The position numbers and the translations under genes were made by a program. Positions 17,947 to 26,813 of a stretch of DNA of 64,000 nucleotides are shown here, in pieces. Below the pieces are notes generated by a model. It saw only the letters and a program-made list of their open reading frames with translations. It searched no databases and had not been told where the DNA came from. Source of the DNA: Ottelia alismoides (lineage: Eukaryota; Streptophyta; Magnoliopsida; Alismatales; Hydrocharitaceae); contig JAZKJV010004142.1 of the NCBI GenBank assembly GCA_037367405.1, positions 186,001-250,000 on the forward strand. The letters run 5' to 3'. The stretch's first letter is position 1. Every line of letters starts with the position of its first letter.

Positions 17947-19347
17947 TCACGGTTTACAGAACTGCCGCAGAAACTCGCTGCGATACTCTTGCTCATGCTT
18001 TGGAAAAAGTTCCTTGGTCGCTTGCCGTGAAAGAGCACCGTGCTGAAAGCGAGCCTTGTCAAAGATCGGCATATCCAGACCGGTAAGTGCTTTGATGCCG
18101 GACTTCACAACATCACCTTTGAGGTTGTAAAGTTTCGAGTGATCCCATTGAGTCAATTCGATGAATGGTATGCCTTCGGCAACTTCGATGACCTTGGGTA
18201 ACGCATACGGACTGAAACCACGAAATCCCAGTTGACTGGCTGGTGCAAAGGATCGAACGTGGCCACGACTTTGTCCACCACTGTATATCAGTGAATGCTT
18301 GATCGCACTTACTCCCCAGCCTTCCTGGTAGAGCATTTGATTATTCAGCACGCTTCGTATCGTCAACTCTGGATTGTCTTCTATCGGATAATCCTTGAGG
18401 TTCTCATCACCGCCATCACCATCCACTAACCATAGCCAATCGGGATATCTATCACGAATCTCACGGCAGAGCGCCAAACCCATCGCGGCCGCTTGCACAT
18501 CCAAGGCCTTGTAGTCTTCCAATACACTTACCGCGCTTCGCCAATCAACACTCTCCGGCGAAACTTGGATGACTTCCAAAAGCATCGATAGATTGACGGC
18601 GTTGAGGAATTCTCTCGCTTGCATGGCATCTTTGCCATCGTCGCCACCAACGGACAGCGTAAACGCCTTCAACCTCGCTGGATTTTCGCCTCGGGAAAGC
18701 AACAGGTGGTAGAGCACCAACAAGACTGAACCGCTATCGATTCCACCGGAGAAAAGAACTCCGATCGGCTGCTTGGCATCAATGGAGTCCAACCACTTGG
18801 AGCACTCTTGAGCCAGCATCCCAATATATTGTTGGCCAATTACAGCGACTTCAGCAGGCAATTGATTCCTGGCGGGATCGAAAAACCTCTTGGACACTGG
18901 ATTGGGGTCCGGACAACCAACCAATTTCAACTCGATCAAGTGGTGAGCGGGTACCATGCGAGTATACGACGGATGAAATTGATCTCCCAAGCCTTCCGCA
19001 TCTAAAGCCGCGCGTATTTCGTCAATCCTTTCCGCAACGATCAGGCACGGTCCATCGGCTCTTTTGGCAAGGAAGTATCGAACAGGCCGACCAATCGAGC
19101 GTGCCAAACGGATGGTCTTACCGTCTTTTGCCACGATCGCGAACTGACCATCGATTTGATTGACTTGTGCTGCATCACCTGATTTGACACACGCCAAGGC
19201 TTGTTCGTAGGTCATATTGAATAGAACATTCTTGGCAGGGTCGATCAAATCAACCACTCGTTCGATGACGCTGGCATGCATCGCTTGTTCACTTTGGACA
19301 GAAGGTAATGAAAACAGCCAGATTACCGCACCGAACCGTCGACGCAA
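17947..19347 (-). CDS. Asparagine-synthase-like ATP-dependent enzyme (PP-loop ATPase domain)
   Basis: A 466-residue frame, beginning at TTG if the shown end is right, with no ATG near its start. Residues about 64-115 (QIDGQFAIVAKDG..LARSIGRPVRYFL) match the last part of the AsnB-type N-terminal amidotransferase fold, but the N-terminal catalytic Cys is absent, so glutamine is probably not hydrolysed. The synthase domain starts with the PP-loop SGGIDS at 200-205, and a second ATP-site motif DGDGGDEN is present. Such Cys-less AsnB relatives include beta-lactam synthetases and lasso-peptide cyclases, which adenylate a carboxylate and form an amide; the substrate here is unknown. The frame is open upstream through a TrpGlyIle stretch (a position where AsnB enzymes have CysGlyIle) to the TAA of the preceding gene at 19411. 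So the true start is unclear and may be non-AUG, just behind that stop. Confidence 0.8.
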   Translation of the reverse strand: MRRRFGAVIWLFSLPSVQSEQAMHASVIERVVDLIDPAKNVLFNMTYEQALACVKSGDAAQVNQIDGQFAIVAKDGKTIRLARSIGRPVRYFLAKRADGPCLIVAERIDEIRAALDAEGLGDQFHPSYTRMVPAHHLIELKLVGCPDPNPVSKRFFDPARNQLPAEVAVIGQQYIGMLAQECSKWLDSIDAKQPIGVLFSGGIDSGSVLLVLYHLLLSRGENPARLKAFTLSVGGDDGKDAMQAREFLNAVNLSMLLEVIQVSPESVDWRSAVSVLEDYKALDVQAAAMGLALCREIRDRYPDWLWLVDGDGGDENLKDYPIEDNPELTIRSVLNNQMLYQEGWGVSAIKHSLIYSGGQSRGHVRSFAPASQLGFRGFSPYALPKVIEVAEGIPFIELTQWDHSKLYNLKGDVVKSGIKALTGLDMPIFDKARFQHGALSRQATKELFPKHEQEYRSEFLRQFCKP

Positions 19348-19410
19348 TTCGTCAACCGATGCTGAGCCTGGCCGCAGAATGCCCCAGAAAGTTCGTCCGG
19401 CAGCACCGAG

Positions 19411-19731
19411 TTACAAATGCAGCGGGACCATAAATCGACTTTCGCATTCCTCAGGTTCAGACGGAGGATCGATCCAAGGTACATGATTATCGCGAGCCAA
19501 GCAATCGGCAATCAACTCTCTAGCACTAGCAACAAGAGTTGCCAAGGCTTCCCGTACCGTTTCTGCCTGTACATCGCGAATTGGCAAATTAGCGGCGCGA
19601 GCAGACGTGCCTCCATCTTTCCATTGACGAACAAGCACCATCAAGTTGTAAACGCCTGTTCCTTCAGGACGAGGACTCGTGTGCTGTTCAATCGTTTCCA
19701 TTGGCAGCATGTTTTTAACTGTTGTGCTCAT
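19411..19731 (-). CDS. 106-residue acidic protein paired with the asparagine-synthase-like enzyme
   Basis: A strong Shine-Dalgarno (AGGAG, 6 bases from ATG) supports this start. The protein has no signal peptide or membrane span. Visible features: an N-terminal METIEQHTSPRPEGTG stretch, a central helix-rich segment (VREALATLVASARELIADCLA) and an acidic end DPPSEPEECESRF. I do not recognise a family. Its TAA stop is in the same frame as the asparagine-synthase-like gene, which continues open right behind it, so the two are translationally coupled at least and could once have been, or still be, one protein. It could be the substrate, a carrier or a binding partner of the enzyme. Confidence 0.7.
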   Translation of the reverse strand: MSTTVKNMLPMETIEQHTSPRPEGTGVYNLMVLVRQWKDGGTSARAANLPIRDVQAETVREALATLVASARELIADCLARDNHVPWIDPPSEPEECESRFMVPLHL

Positions 19732-20071
19732 TGTAAACTCCTGTCACGCATTTAAGTGACATCGGGGCTACGTGCAGTGGGAACAATCTCAACCCGATAA
19801 CCCCAGATCATACCGATAGTCTCGGCGTTTTGGAGCCAAATTATCTTGAGTTCAGCTAGATTTAGCCGCCCATGTGGCAATTTCCACGTCAAATAGTGTC
19901 TAGTTTGCCAAGGCGTTACAAAACCCGGTATGGAAAAGTTGTCACTGAATAGCCAACGGCGGGGTTATCGAAAAAATGATGCACATGCGACGGTCCCCAC
20001 GATGCGAATCTGATCAGCAGCAATTACGCTAGTGCTATGAACATTTTAAGAATTCGCCCATGGGGAACGCC
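19732..20071. other. Divergent intergenic region
   Basis: About 340 bases between the minus-strand 106-residue protein gene and the plus-strand amidohydrolase gene. It must hold both promoters; no clear consensus boxes, palindromic operator or repeat was seen. Confidence 0.4.
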
Positions 20072-23000
20072 ATGAAATTGAAATCACCTCGTGCAATCCG
20101 ATTTGCCAAGTTTCTTTGGCTGGTCTGCTTGTTGGGAAACTTTGTGAGTAACAGCCATTCTCATGGCCAGGGAACAGCACCAGATGTTGGAGTTCGATTC
20201 CAGCCTCCCAAAACAGTGCTGTTAACCAACGCCACTATCGTCGTCGCGCCGGGGCGCAAGCTAGAGAATGCTGACCTGTTGATTCGTGGTGGCAAAATCG
20301 CGAAAGTTGGAGTGGACCTTCAACCCACTGCTGATGTGGAAACAATCGACTGTGAAGGCAAGTTTCTCTACTCGGCCCTCATAGATGCATTCGTCGAGTT
20401 TCCGACAACAGCAGACTCGTCACAAGCCGCTTCGTGGAATAGCAACATCCAATCACAACGGTTGGTTGCTGAACAGTTGAAACCAGACGCCAACAAACTC
20501 GATGCGCTCCGCAAAGCAGGAATCGGGATCGCGTTGGCAGCACCTGATAACGGAATCATCAAAGGACAAAGCTGCGTAATTACGACGGCCGCTAAACCGC
20601 TCGAGTCAATTCTGTTGCGTAGAACTGCTTTTCAACATTTCCGCCTACTGCCTGAGCGCGGTGGCGGTCGTGGATTGTACCCTAGCAGTCCCATGGGGGC
20701 TGTTGCTCTCATTCGACAAACACTGCTCGATGCAAATTGGTACCAACAAGCGCAACTGGCTTATCAATCGAATCCATCGTTGGTGCCGCCGGATCATAAC
20801 GTATCGTTGGAGGCCCTTGAGCCCGCGATTCGTGGTCGACAAACGGCGATCATCGATGGTCCCAACGATTTGTATGCTTTACGAGCCGATCGAATTGCAA
20901 AAGAGTTTTCGTTGAAGATGGTTGTCCGAGGTTCGGGCCGCGAGTATCGGCAGTTAAACGCCATCGCCGCCACGCGACGAACCCTCATCGTTCCAGTGGA
21001 TTTCCCAAAAGCTCCCGAAGTTGCAACACGCTCAGCCGCTTTCGACGCGTCGCTGCAGTCTTTGCTCCACTGGCACTTTGCTCCGGAGAATCCTGGGCGA
21101 ATCGAAAAAGCGGGCGTCGATTTTGTGCTCACGTCGGATGCTCTTGACTCCCCTGCGGACTTGATACCCAACGTCGTGAAAGCCATCAGTCGTGGGCTAA
21201 CGGAAGACACCGCCTTGGCAGCGCTCACAACACGTCCCGCCAAGTTGCTGGAGGTTGATCAGATCGCTGGCACGTTGGAAGTCGGCAAGTTGGCGAACAT
21301 TTTGGTGACCGATGGTCCATTGTTTGAAAAGCAGACCAAGCTACTTGAAACTTGGGTTTTGGGTGAACGCAGCAATTGGGCAGACGAAGAGAAAACCGAC
21401 CTTAGTGGCAAGTGGTCATTGGCATTGACACGGACCGACGCGCCGCAAGCCTTAGAAATGCAATTGACGGGCACCGGTAAGAAACTGAAAGGCGAATTGG
21501 GCCTGGTTGGAGCCTTCGAGGTCAAGAAGGAAAAGAAAGCCGATAAACCCGCCGCCGTTGAAAAGGCAAATGATAAAACATCGGAAGGCGATGCCAAGAA
21601 GGAAGAAAAAGCAACCACCAAGGAAGATGACAAAAAGGAAGTTGCCAAGCCTTTGGACGATGATAAGGAAGCGAAAGCTGAAAAAGAAAAAGCTGAAAAA
21701 CTAGCCAAGTCCAAGACCGAACTCAAGCAACTGAAATTCGATGGATACCGGTTAACTGCCAGTTTCCGTGCGGAGTCGCTATCGCCTGCCAACGAAGGTG
21801 TAGGTTTTCTTGATGCGACTATTGGATCCACGTCAGAAGTTCGCCAATTCTCGGGAACCATTCAATGGCCGGATGGTACCAGCAACAGCTTTGTAGCTAC
21901 ATCGCCTGTCACGGCGGATTCGGATGAGAAAGACAAAGATTCGGATGACAAAAAGAAACCGAAAGAGGGCGGAGAAGAGAAATCGGAGCCGATGGAGATC
22001 GCACTCAACTTTCCTCTAGGTGCATACGGAACGACGGCATTACCTGAACAAGCCAAGTCTACGCTGCTGCGTGGTGCAACGGTCTGGACGTGTGGACCTA
22101 GCGGCATCATAGAGTCCGGTGATGTGCTAGTTCAGCGAGGCAAAATCGCTGCTGTGGGCAAACATATCGATGCACCTGAAGGTTGCGAAGTGATCGATGT
22201 CACCGGTATGCATATCACTCCTGGGATCATCGATTGCCATTCGCATATGGCGACGGACGGCGGAGTTAATGAAGGTTCGCAAGCAGTAACCTCTGAAGTT
22301 CGGATTGCGGATTTCATCGACCCAACCGATATCACTATCTATCGGCAACTGGCCGGTGGCGTAACTACCGCCAACATCCTACATGGATCAGCCAATCCCA
22401 TCGGTGGTCAAAACCAAGTCATCAAACTGCGCTGGGGCGCTTCCGATGACTTAATGATCATGGCCGAAGCACCATCAGGCATCAAATTCGCACTCGGAGA
22501 AAACGTCAAGCGATCGAGTGCACCGGAAAGTGACAACGCGAGATATCCCTACTCGAGAATGGGCGTCGAGCAAATCATGCGTGATCGCTTCGAAGCGGCC
22601 AAACTCTATCGCGAAAAACAACGTCAGTTTGCAACTAACCCGCAAGGCATTCCACCGCGTCGGGATCTCGAACTGGACGCAATCGCCGAAGTTCTTGAAC
22701 ACAACCGTTGGGTGCATTGCCATAGCTACCGTCAAGATGAAATTCTGACGTTCCTGAGATTACTAGAGGATTATGGAGTGACAGTTGGCTCACTACAGCA
22801 CATCTTGGAAGGCTATAAAGTTGCCGATGCGATGGCCAAGCATGGAGCTACTGGCTCGAGCTTTTCCGATTGGTGGGCTTACAAGATGGAAGTCTTTGAC
22901 GCGATTCCATTCAACGGAGCTTTGATGCACAAAGCAGGTGTGATTGTCTCTTTCAATTCGGACGATGACGAATTGGCTCGACACTTGAACCACGAAGCGG

Positions 23001-23389
23001 CCAAAGCAGTAAAGTACGGTGGTGTGAAGCCTGAAGAAGCGCTCAAGTTCGTTACTCTGAATCCAGCCAAGCAGCTTCGAATTGATTCTTATGTTGGCTC
23101 GCTGGAAGTTGACAAGCAAGCCGACATGGTGGTCTGGAATGGTCCGCCGCTTTCTACGTTGTCTGTATGTATGCAAACGTGGATCGATGGCCGAAAGTAC
23201 TTTGATCGCAAACAGGACATGATTCGGAGAGATGCTGACGCAAAACTGCAGCGGAAACTTGTCCAATCGATTCTGAATAACGGACATAAGACAAGTCCAA
23301 AATCTCAAGACGATAAAGATCCATCGACTTGGTGGGTTCGCTACGACGAGTTCTGCAATCACGGACACCATCACGACGAGGAGGAATAA
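20072..23389 (+). CDS. Exported double amidohydrolase-fold protein (first half degenerate)
   Basis: About 1105 residues. The ATG at 20072 is preferred over 20060 because it starts directly at a signal peptide (MKLKSPRAIRFAKFLWLVCLLGNF) with GGGGAA 5 bases upstream. Residues about 45-400 form one amidohydrolase fold (imidazolonepropionase/prolidase-like) in which the metal motif HxH is lost (YSALIDAFVEF). A Lys/Glu-rich low-complexity linker (about 485-570 and again 615-640) follows. The second fold, about 660-1090, keeps GIIDCHSHMA, a later WVHCHSYR, a conserved LQHILEG, and a metal-site Asp (SFNSDDDE), so it is probably active as a secreted or periplasmic hydrolase. It is directly followed, 3 bases later, by a second amidohydrolase-like gene, so the two form an operon. 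Confidence 0.9.
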   Translation: MKLKSPRAIRFAKFLWLVCLLGNFVSNSHSHGQGTAPDVGVRFQPPKTVLLTNATIVVAPGRKLENADLLIRGGKIAKVGVDLQPTADVETIDCEGKFLYSALIDAFVEFPTTADSSQAASWNSNIQSQRLVAEQLKPDANKLDALRKAGIGIALAAPDNGIIKGQSCVITTAAKPLESILLRRTAFQHFRLLPERGGGRGLYPSSPMGAVALIRQTLLDANWYQQAQLAYQSNPSLVPPDHNVSLEALEPAIRGRQTAIIDGPNDLYALRADRIAKEFSLKMVVRGSGREYRQLNAIAATRRTLIVPVDFPKAPEVATRSAAFDASLQSLLHWHFAPENPGRIEKAGVDFVLTSDALDSPADLIPNVVKAISRGLTEDTALAALTTRPAKLLEVDQIAGTLEVGKLANILVTDGPLFEKQTKLLETWVLGERSNWADEEKTDLSGKWSLALTRTDAPQALEMQLTGTGKKLKGELGLVGAFEVKKEKKADKPAAVEKANDKTSEGDAKKEEKATTKEDDKKEVAKPLDDDKEAKAEKEKAEKLAKSKTELKQLKFDGYRLTASFRAESLSPANEGVGFLDATIGSTSEVRQFSGTIQWPDGTSNSFVATSPVTADSDEKDKDSDDKKKPKEGGEEKSEPMEIALNFPLGAYGTTALPEQAKSTLLRGATVWTCGPSGIIESGDVLVQRGKIAAVGKHIDAPEGCEVIDVTGMHITPGIIDCHSHMATDGGVNEGSQAVTSEVRIADFIDPTDITIYRQLAGGVTTANILHGSANPIGGQNQVIKLRWGASDDLMIMAEAPSGIKFALGENVKRSSAPESDNARYPYSRMGVEQIMRDRFEAAKLYREKQRQFATNPQGIPPRRDLELDAIAEVLEHNRWVHCHSYRQDEILTFLRLLEDYGVTVGSLQHILEGYKVADAMAKHGATGSSFSDWWAYKMEVFDAIPFNGALMHKAGVIVSFNSDDDELARHLNHEAAKAVKYGGVKPEEALKFVTLNPAKQLRIDSYVGSLEVDKQADMVVWNGPPLSTLSVCMQTWIDGRKYFDRKQDMIRRDADAKLQRKLVQSILNNGHKTSPKSQDDKDPSTWWVRYDEFCNHGHHHDEEE

Positions 23390-23392
23390 GCT

Positions 23393-24643
23393 ATGAATCC
23401 ATCGAAGTTATTTGCAGCCATTGGGCTACTATTCTGTTCTTCTTCGGTACTTGCCTCAGATCAGATTCCAGGTGCCCCGCAAAAGCAACCCATCGCTATT
23501 GTCGGTGGCGTCATCCACACCGTTGTTGGTCGTAACATCGAAAATGGAATGATTATCATCGTTGGTGGCAAAATCACCTTCGTAGGTAAAGATGGCCAAA
23601 TACCCGAAGGCGCCGAGGTTATTCGGGCTGAGGGAAAGCACATTTATCCTTCGTTGATCGATGCCAATACGGACATTGGATTAGTCGAAATCAACTCCGT
23701 TCGCGCCACGATCGACTCCCGCGAAACAGGCAACATGAATCCTAACGTGCGAGCCGCTGCGGCGTTCAATCCCGACAGTGAACTGATTCCAGTCAATCGG
23801 GCCAATGGCATTTTATTGGCGGTTTCTGCACCAGCGGGCGGTTTGATTGCTGGTCGATCGTCGTTGATGATGCTCGATGGCTGGACGTGGGAAGACATGA
23901 CGCTCAAGGCAGATACTGGAATGCACATTCGATGGCCTCGAGAGAATGGACGAGATGTCGAAGAGTTGGAAAAGATTTTTGATCAAGCCACGCGTTATGT
24001 CGCAGCCCGAAATGCTGGCTCCGACCAACCTGTGGATTTAAGATTGGAATCGCTTGCCCCGGTTTTGGACGGAAAGATACCTTTGGTGGCAGATGCGAAT
24101 TCGATTTCACAGATTGAATCGGTTGTTGCCTTTGCCAAGCAGCGAAAGCTACGGTTGATTATTCACGGCGGAATCGAATCAGCCGACTGTGCTGACCTGC
24201 TAAGGCAAGCCAACGTACCTGTCATCATTTCCGGCGTTTACCGCGTTCCATCTGGTCGTGATCAGCCATACGATGAAGCCTACACTCTTCCACACCGACT
24301 GAAAGAGTTGGGAGTTGAATTCTGCATCAGTTCGGGCGGGCGGTTTGGCGCAAGTGGCGTGAGAAACCTGCCCTACCATGCCGCAACAGCTGCCGCGTTT
24401 GGATTGGAACAGGATCAAGCAATACGATCAATCACGCTTAGCGCAGCCAAGATCTTGGGCGTTGAGGATCGCGTGGGTTCGATTGCCGTTGATCGCGATG
24501 CAACTTTATTCATTTGTGACGGCGATATTCTCGAAACGGAGACTCAAGTCGAACGCGCTTTCATCCAGGGCCGCAAAGTCAACCTGGATAACCGACACAG
24601 CCAGTTATATCGCAAATATCGCGAGAAATACGAACGAAAGTAA
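23393..24643 (+). CDS. Exported amidohydrolase-fold protein lacking metal ligands
   Basis: 416 residues starting 3 bases after the previous stop, with GAGGAGGAA just upstream. The N-terminus MNPSKLFAAIGLLFCSSSVLAS is a signal peptide. The fold follows imidazolonepropionase-like amidohydrolases (GGVIHTVVGRNIENGMIIIVGGKI and the C-terminal GSIAVDRDATLFICDGDIL), but the usual HxH is ANTD, and later positions that carry His or Asp in active enzymes are changed. It is probably a non-catalytic partner of the upstream double amidohydrolase, whose own first half is similarly degenerate. The pairing suggests a heteromeric complex. Confidence 0.88.
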   Translation: MNPSKLFAAIGLLFCSSSVLASDQIPGAPQKQPIAIVGGVIHTVVGRNIENGMIIIVGGKITFVGKDGQIPEGAEVIRAEGKHIYPSLIDANTDIGLVEINSVRATIDSRETGNMNPNVRAAAAFNPDSELIPVNRANGILLAVSAPAGGLIAGRSSLMMLDGWTWEDMTLKADTGMHIRWPRENGRDVEELEKIFDQATRYVAARNAGSDQPVDLRLESLAPVLDGKIPLVADANSISQIESVVAFAKQRKLRLIIHGGIESADCADLLRQANVPVIISGVYRVPSGRDQPYDEAYTLPHRLKELGVEFCISSGGRFGASGVRNLPYHAATAAAFGLEQDQAIRSITLSAAKILGVEDRVGSIAVDRDATLFICDGDILETETQVERAFIQGRKVNLDNRHSQLYRKYREKYERK

Positions 24644-24650
24644 GAGGCTA

Positions 24651-24742
24651 TTGTAGAACAGTTGTCCCAACTGTTTCAGAATTTTGTAGAACAGTTGTCC
24701 CAACTGTTTTTGGGCATTGTAGAACAGTTGTCCCAACTGTTT
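24651..24742. repeat. Three tandem 33-base units with inner palindromes
   Basis: The unit TTGTAGAACAGTTGTCCCAA begins at 24651, 24684 and 24717, exactly 33 bases apart. In each, AACAGTTG and CAACTGTT form an 8-base stem around TCC. A related motif in opposite orientation (GGACAAATGTTCTACAAT) occurs twice at about 24868 and 24885, so the whole stretch can also pair over about 250 bases. Single related copies occur near 30955 and 31593. Located between the stop codons of convergent genes. Confidence 0.8.
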
Positions 24743-24908
24743 TTGGGCTGGCTACAAGTTCGACATTGAAGAACCATAGAACCATAACATACGCACAACT
24801 GCTTTCTTGCATACGAAGGTTGGTTTGCGCAGTTGTCGTCCTGTACTGAAAGCCAGAAACATTTGAGGACAAATGTTCTACAATGGACAAATGTTCTACA
24901 ATGGTGTT

Positions 24909-26057
24909 CTACATTGGCTGCATGTAGCCGTATTGCTGGGCGTAATCATGCCAGCGATCTAGAATTTCACGTTCTGTGGCTTCATCAATGACATGCTTGT
25001 TGGCGCGATAGTTCCCATGATTGGCCAATCGTCCCGAAAGCTTTTCACGCACGGAATCGAATTCCCCGAGTTGCAATTGTTCGTAGATTACTCGAAGTGA
25101 GTTGAGAGGATCAGCGACTAGATCTTCATAACGCAATTCGATCAGTTGCCCGGACGGAACAAGTGAGCGCTGAGCTGTAAAGGCTTGATACATACGAGTC
25201 AGACTAGTCCAAACGTATTCGCGTAAAGCGGACTCGGACCTTGGTAACTGCAAACCTTGCACTTCGTCCAATGATCGCCAAAGTCGCATCGTCGAATAGA
25301 ACAGCTTGCGAGGGTCGCGCGTCAAATGAATGAACTTGGCATTGGGATAGAGCTTGAGCAGTTCGGCGATTCGACCAGTATGCGGAGGGCTTTTGAGGAC
25401 CAATCGCTTACCTGGGTTGCGAACCGTCAGCGCGCGAACAAACCAGTGCAGCGTACTTCGCCATTTCTCCAGCTTCTGGGAATCGATGCCTTTCATATCA
25501 AGGAACTCCAGATTGGGCGGCGGCTCTTGGGGAAAGGCAATACTGAGGTAGGGTGTTGGCAACTCCAGATTCATTAATGCAAACTCATCCTCCTGCGGTA
25601 ACAACCATCCCGCCTCCATTTCGTCCATCGGACGTTTTTTGGGAATTAAGAAGTTCCCGAAATGAACAAAGCCCCATTCGCTAATCAAAAAGTGCCAAGG
25701 CGCGAAACACTGATAGGTACTCGGCGATGCATAGCGGTTGTCCGCAACCATCAGTTCATGCAGCAACGTTGTTCCGCTGCGCCAGTGGCCCAAAATAAAG
25801 ATGGGATCTTCGTGTATCTTCGTTTGCTTGATTTTGGAACCGAAGATCAGCCACTGAATGAATGCCAACACATCATTAAAGGGTGTGAAAAAGGAAACTC
25901 CAGCAGCTATGTATAGCCTGCTTGGCGCAATCCTAAATCGATTGCGTGCTAGCAGCCGCCACCAGCATCCACATCGCATTCCATGCCAGAAACGAGGACT
26001 ATAGCTTGGGTAGCAATTAATGGGCTTCGTTTTAGTTGTGTCGGCTTCCGTGGACAT
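24909..26057 (-). CDS. Sulfotransferase family protein
   Basis: 382 residues. The PAPS-binding 5'-phosphosulfate loop GHWRSGTTLLHELM lies near residue 90-103 and the 3'-phosphate motif FIHLTRDPRKLFYSTMRLW near 245. Other conserved pieces are LVLKSPPHTGRI and LRYEDLVADP. These enzymes move a sulfuryl group from PAPS to a hydroxyl or amine; planctomycetes have many, and the acceptor cannot be read from sequence. The N-terminal 60 residues include a hydrophobic stretch. The neighbours are not functionally linked in an obvious way. Confidence 0.92.
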   Translation of the reverse strand: MSTEADTTKTKPINCYPSYSPRFWHGMRCGCWWRLLARNRFRIAPSRLYIAAGVSFFTPFNDVLAFIQWLIFGSKIKQTKIHEDPIFILGHWRSGTTLLHELMVADNRYASPSTYQCFAPWHFLISEWGFVHFGNFLIPKKRPMDEMEAGWLLPQEDEFALMNLELPTPYLSIAFPQEPPPNLEFLDMKGIDSQKLEKWRSTLHWFVRALTVRNPGKRLVLKSPPHTGRIAELLKLYPNAKFIHLTRDPRKLFYSTMRLWRSLDEVQGLQLPRSESALREYVWTSLTRMYQAFTAQRSLVPSGQLIELRYEDLVADPLNSLRVIYEQLQLGEFDSVREKLSGRLANHGNYRANKHVIDEATEREILDRWHDYAQQYGYMQPM

Positions 26058-26158
26058 TCTCTTCAGATTTTTGATCTCTTGGTGTTTGGCACTCGGCTTC
26101 CACTAGAGTAACACTTCCCTCGATGATAACCACTGGACATAGCCCACCAATTGCGAGA

Positions 26159-26761
26159 TTACGCAATGGAAACCCGATTATTCCAAGGAATCAATCCCAA
26201 TTCGTCAGCCGGCAGATTTAGCAAATCGGTTGAAGTCTCGCGAGTCTGTTCCGGTCTGGCAGGTGAATGATCGGGGCTGCGTTCGGTGACCCGAACAACC
26301 AATTGTCGCTGCCGGACATTCACAATTTCAACCGCCTGTCCCGCTTCAATAAAACTGGTCTCTGCAATCGCGTTGTAAGTTCGATGGTCAATCGTCAATT
26401 GATTGGCAGGCATCATGGGATACTCGCTGATGACGACACGACCAATCAATTGTCGCATCGACTCCTCTTCCGTAATATTTCCATGCTCATTTTCCGGTGG
26501 CTTGAGCACGATCCGCCTGCCAATCGGCGTGTGCGGCCAGATTCGAATTGCAAACGCGGCGAGTATCGGAACGGCGGCAGCCACCAGCGCCACCATCGTC
26601 ATCCCTACTCCTGTTCCTGCCTGAAAGCCGTACCATATGCTGGCACAGGCAGCCGCAAACGCTAGAAGCAGAAGTACACCACCTGATGGAATAAAGACAT
26701 CCAACAGGATCATCGCCACAGCGGCCACAAACAACACTACAGCCAATGCTAACGGACTCAA
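26159..26761 (-). CDS. NfeD-like membrane protein
   Basis: About 200 residues. Three hydrophobic spans occur in the first 75 residues (MSPLALAVVLFVAAVAMILLDV, VLLLLAFAAACASIWYG, VALVAAAVPILAAFAI). A C-terminal OB-like NfeD domain follows (LIGRVVISEYPMMPANQL, YNAIAETSFIEAGQAVEIV). NfeD proteins partner with stomatin/SPFH proteins and membrane serine proteases in membrane quality control; none is adjacent here. The start is TTG, with GAGG 6 bases upstream. Divergent from ispE with about 52 bases between. Confidence 0.87.
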   Translation of the reverse strand: MSPLALAVVLFVAAVAMILLDVFIPSGGVLLLLAFAAACASIWYGFQAGTGVGMTMVALVAAAVPILAAFAIRIWPHTPIGRRIVLKPPENEHGNITEEESMRQLIGRVVISEYPMMPANQLTIDHRTYNAIAETSFIEAGQAVEIVNVRQRQLVVRVTERSPDHSPARPEQTRETSTDLLNLPADELGLIPWNNRVSIA

Positions 26762-26813
26762 TGCAAACCTCGTTCTAGGATGGAATCGATTCCGCTATCG
26801 TAAAGTACTTAGA

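Noticed and set aside
24648..24890. Minus-strand frame of 80 residues with repeated ETVGTTVLQ
   Set aside because: The repeats come from the 33-base DNA array, not from a protein.
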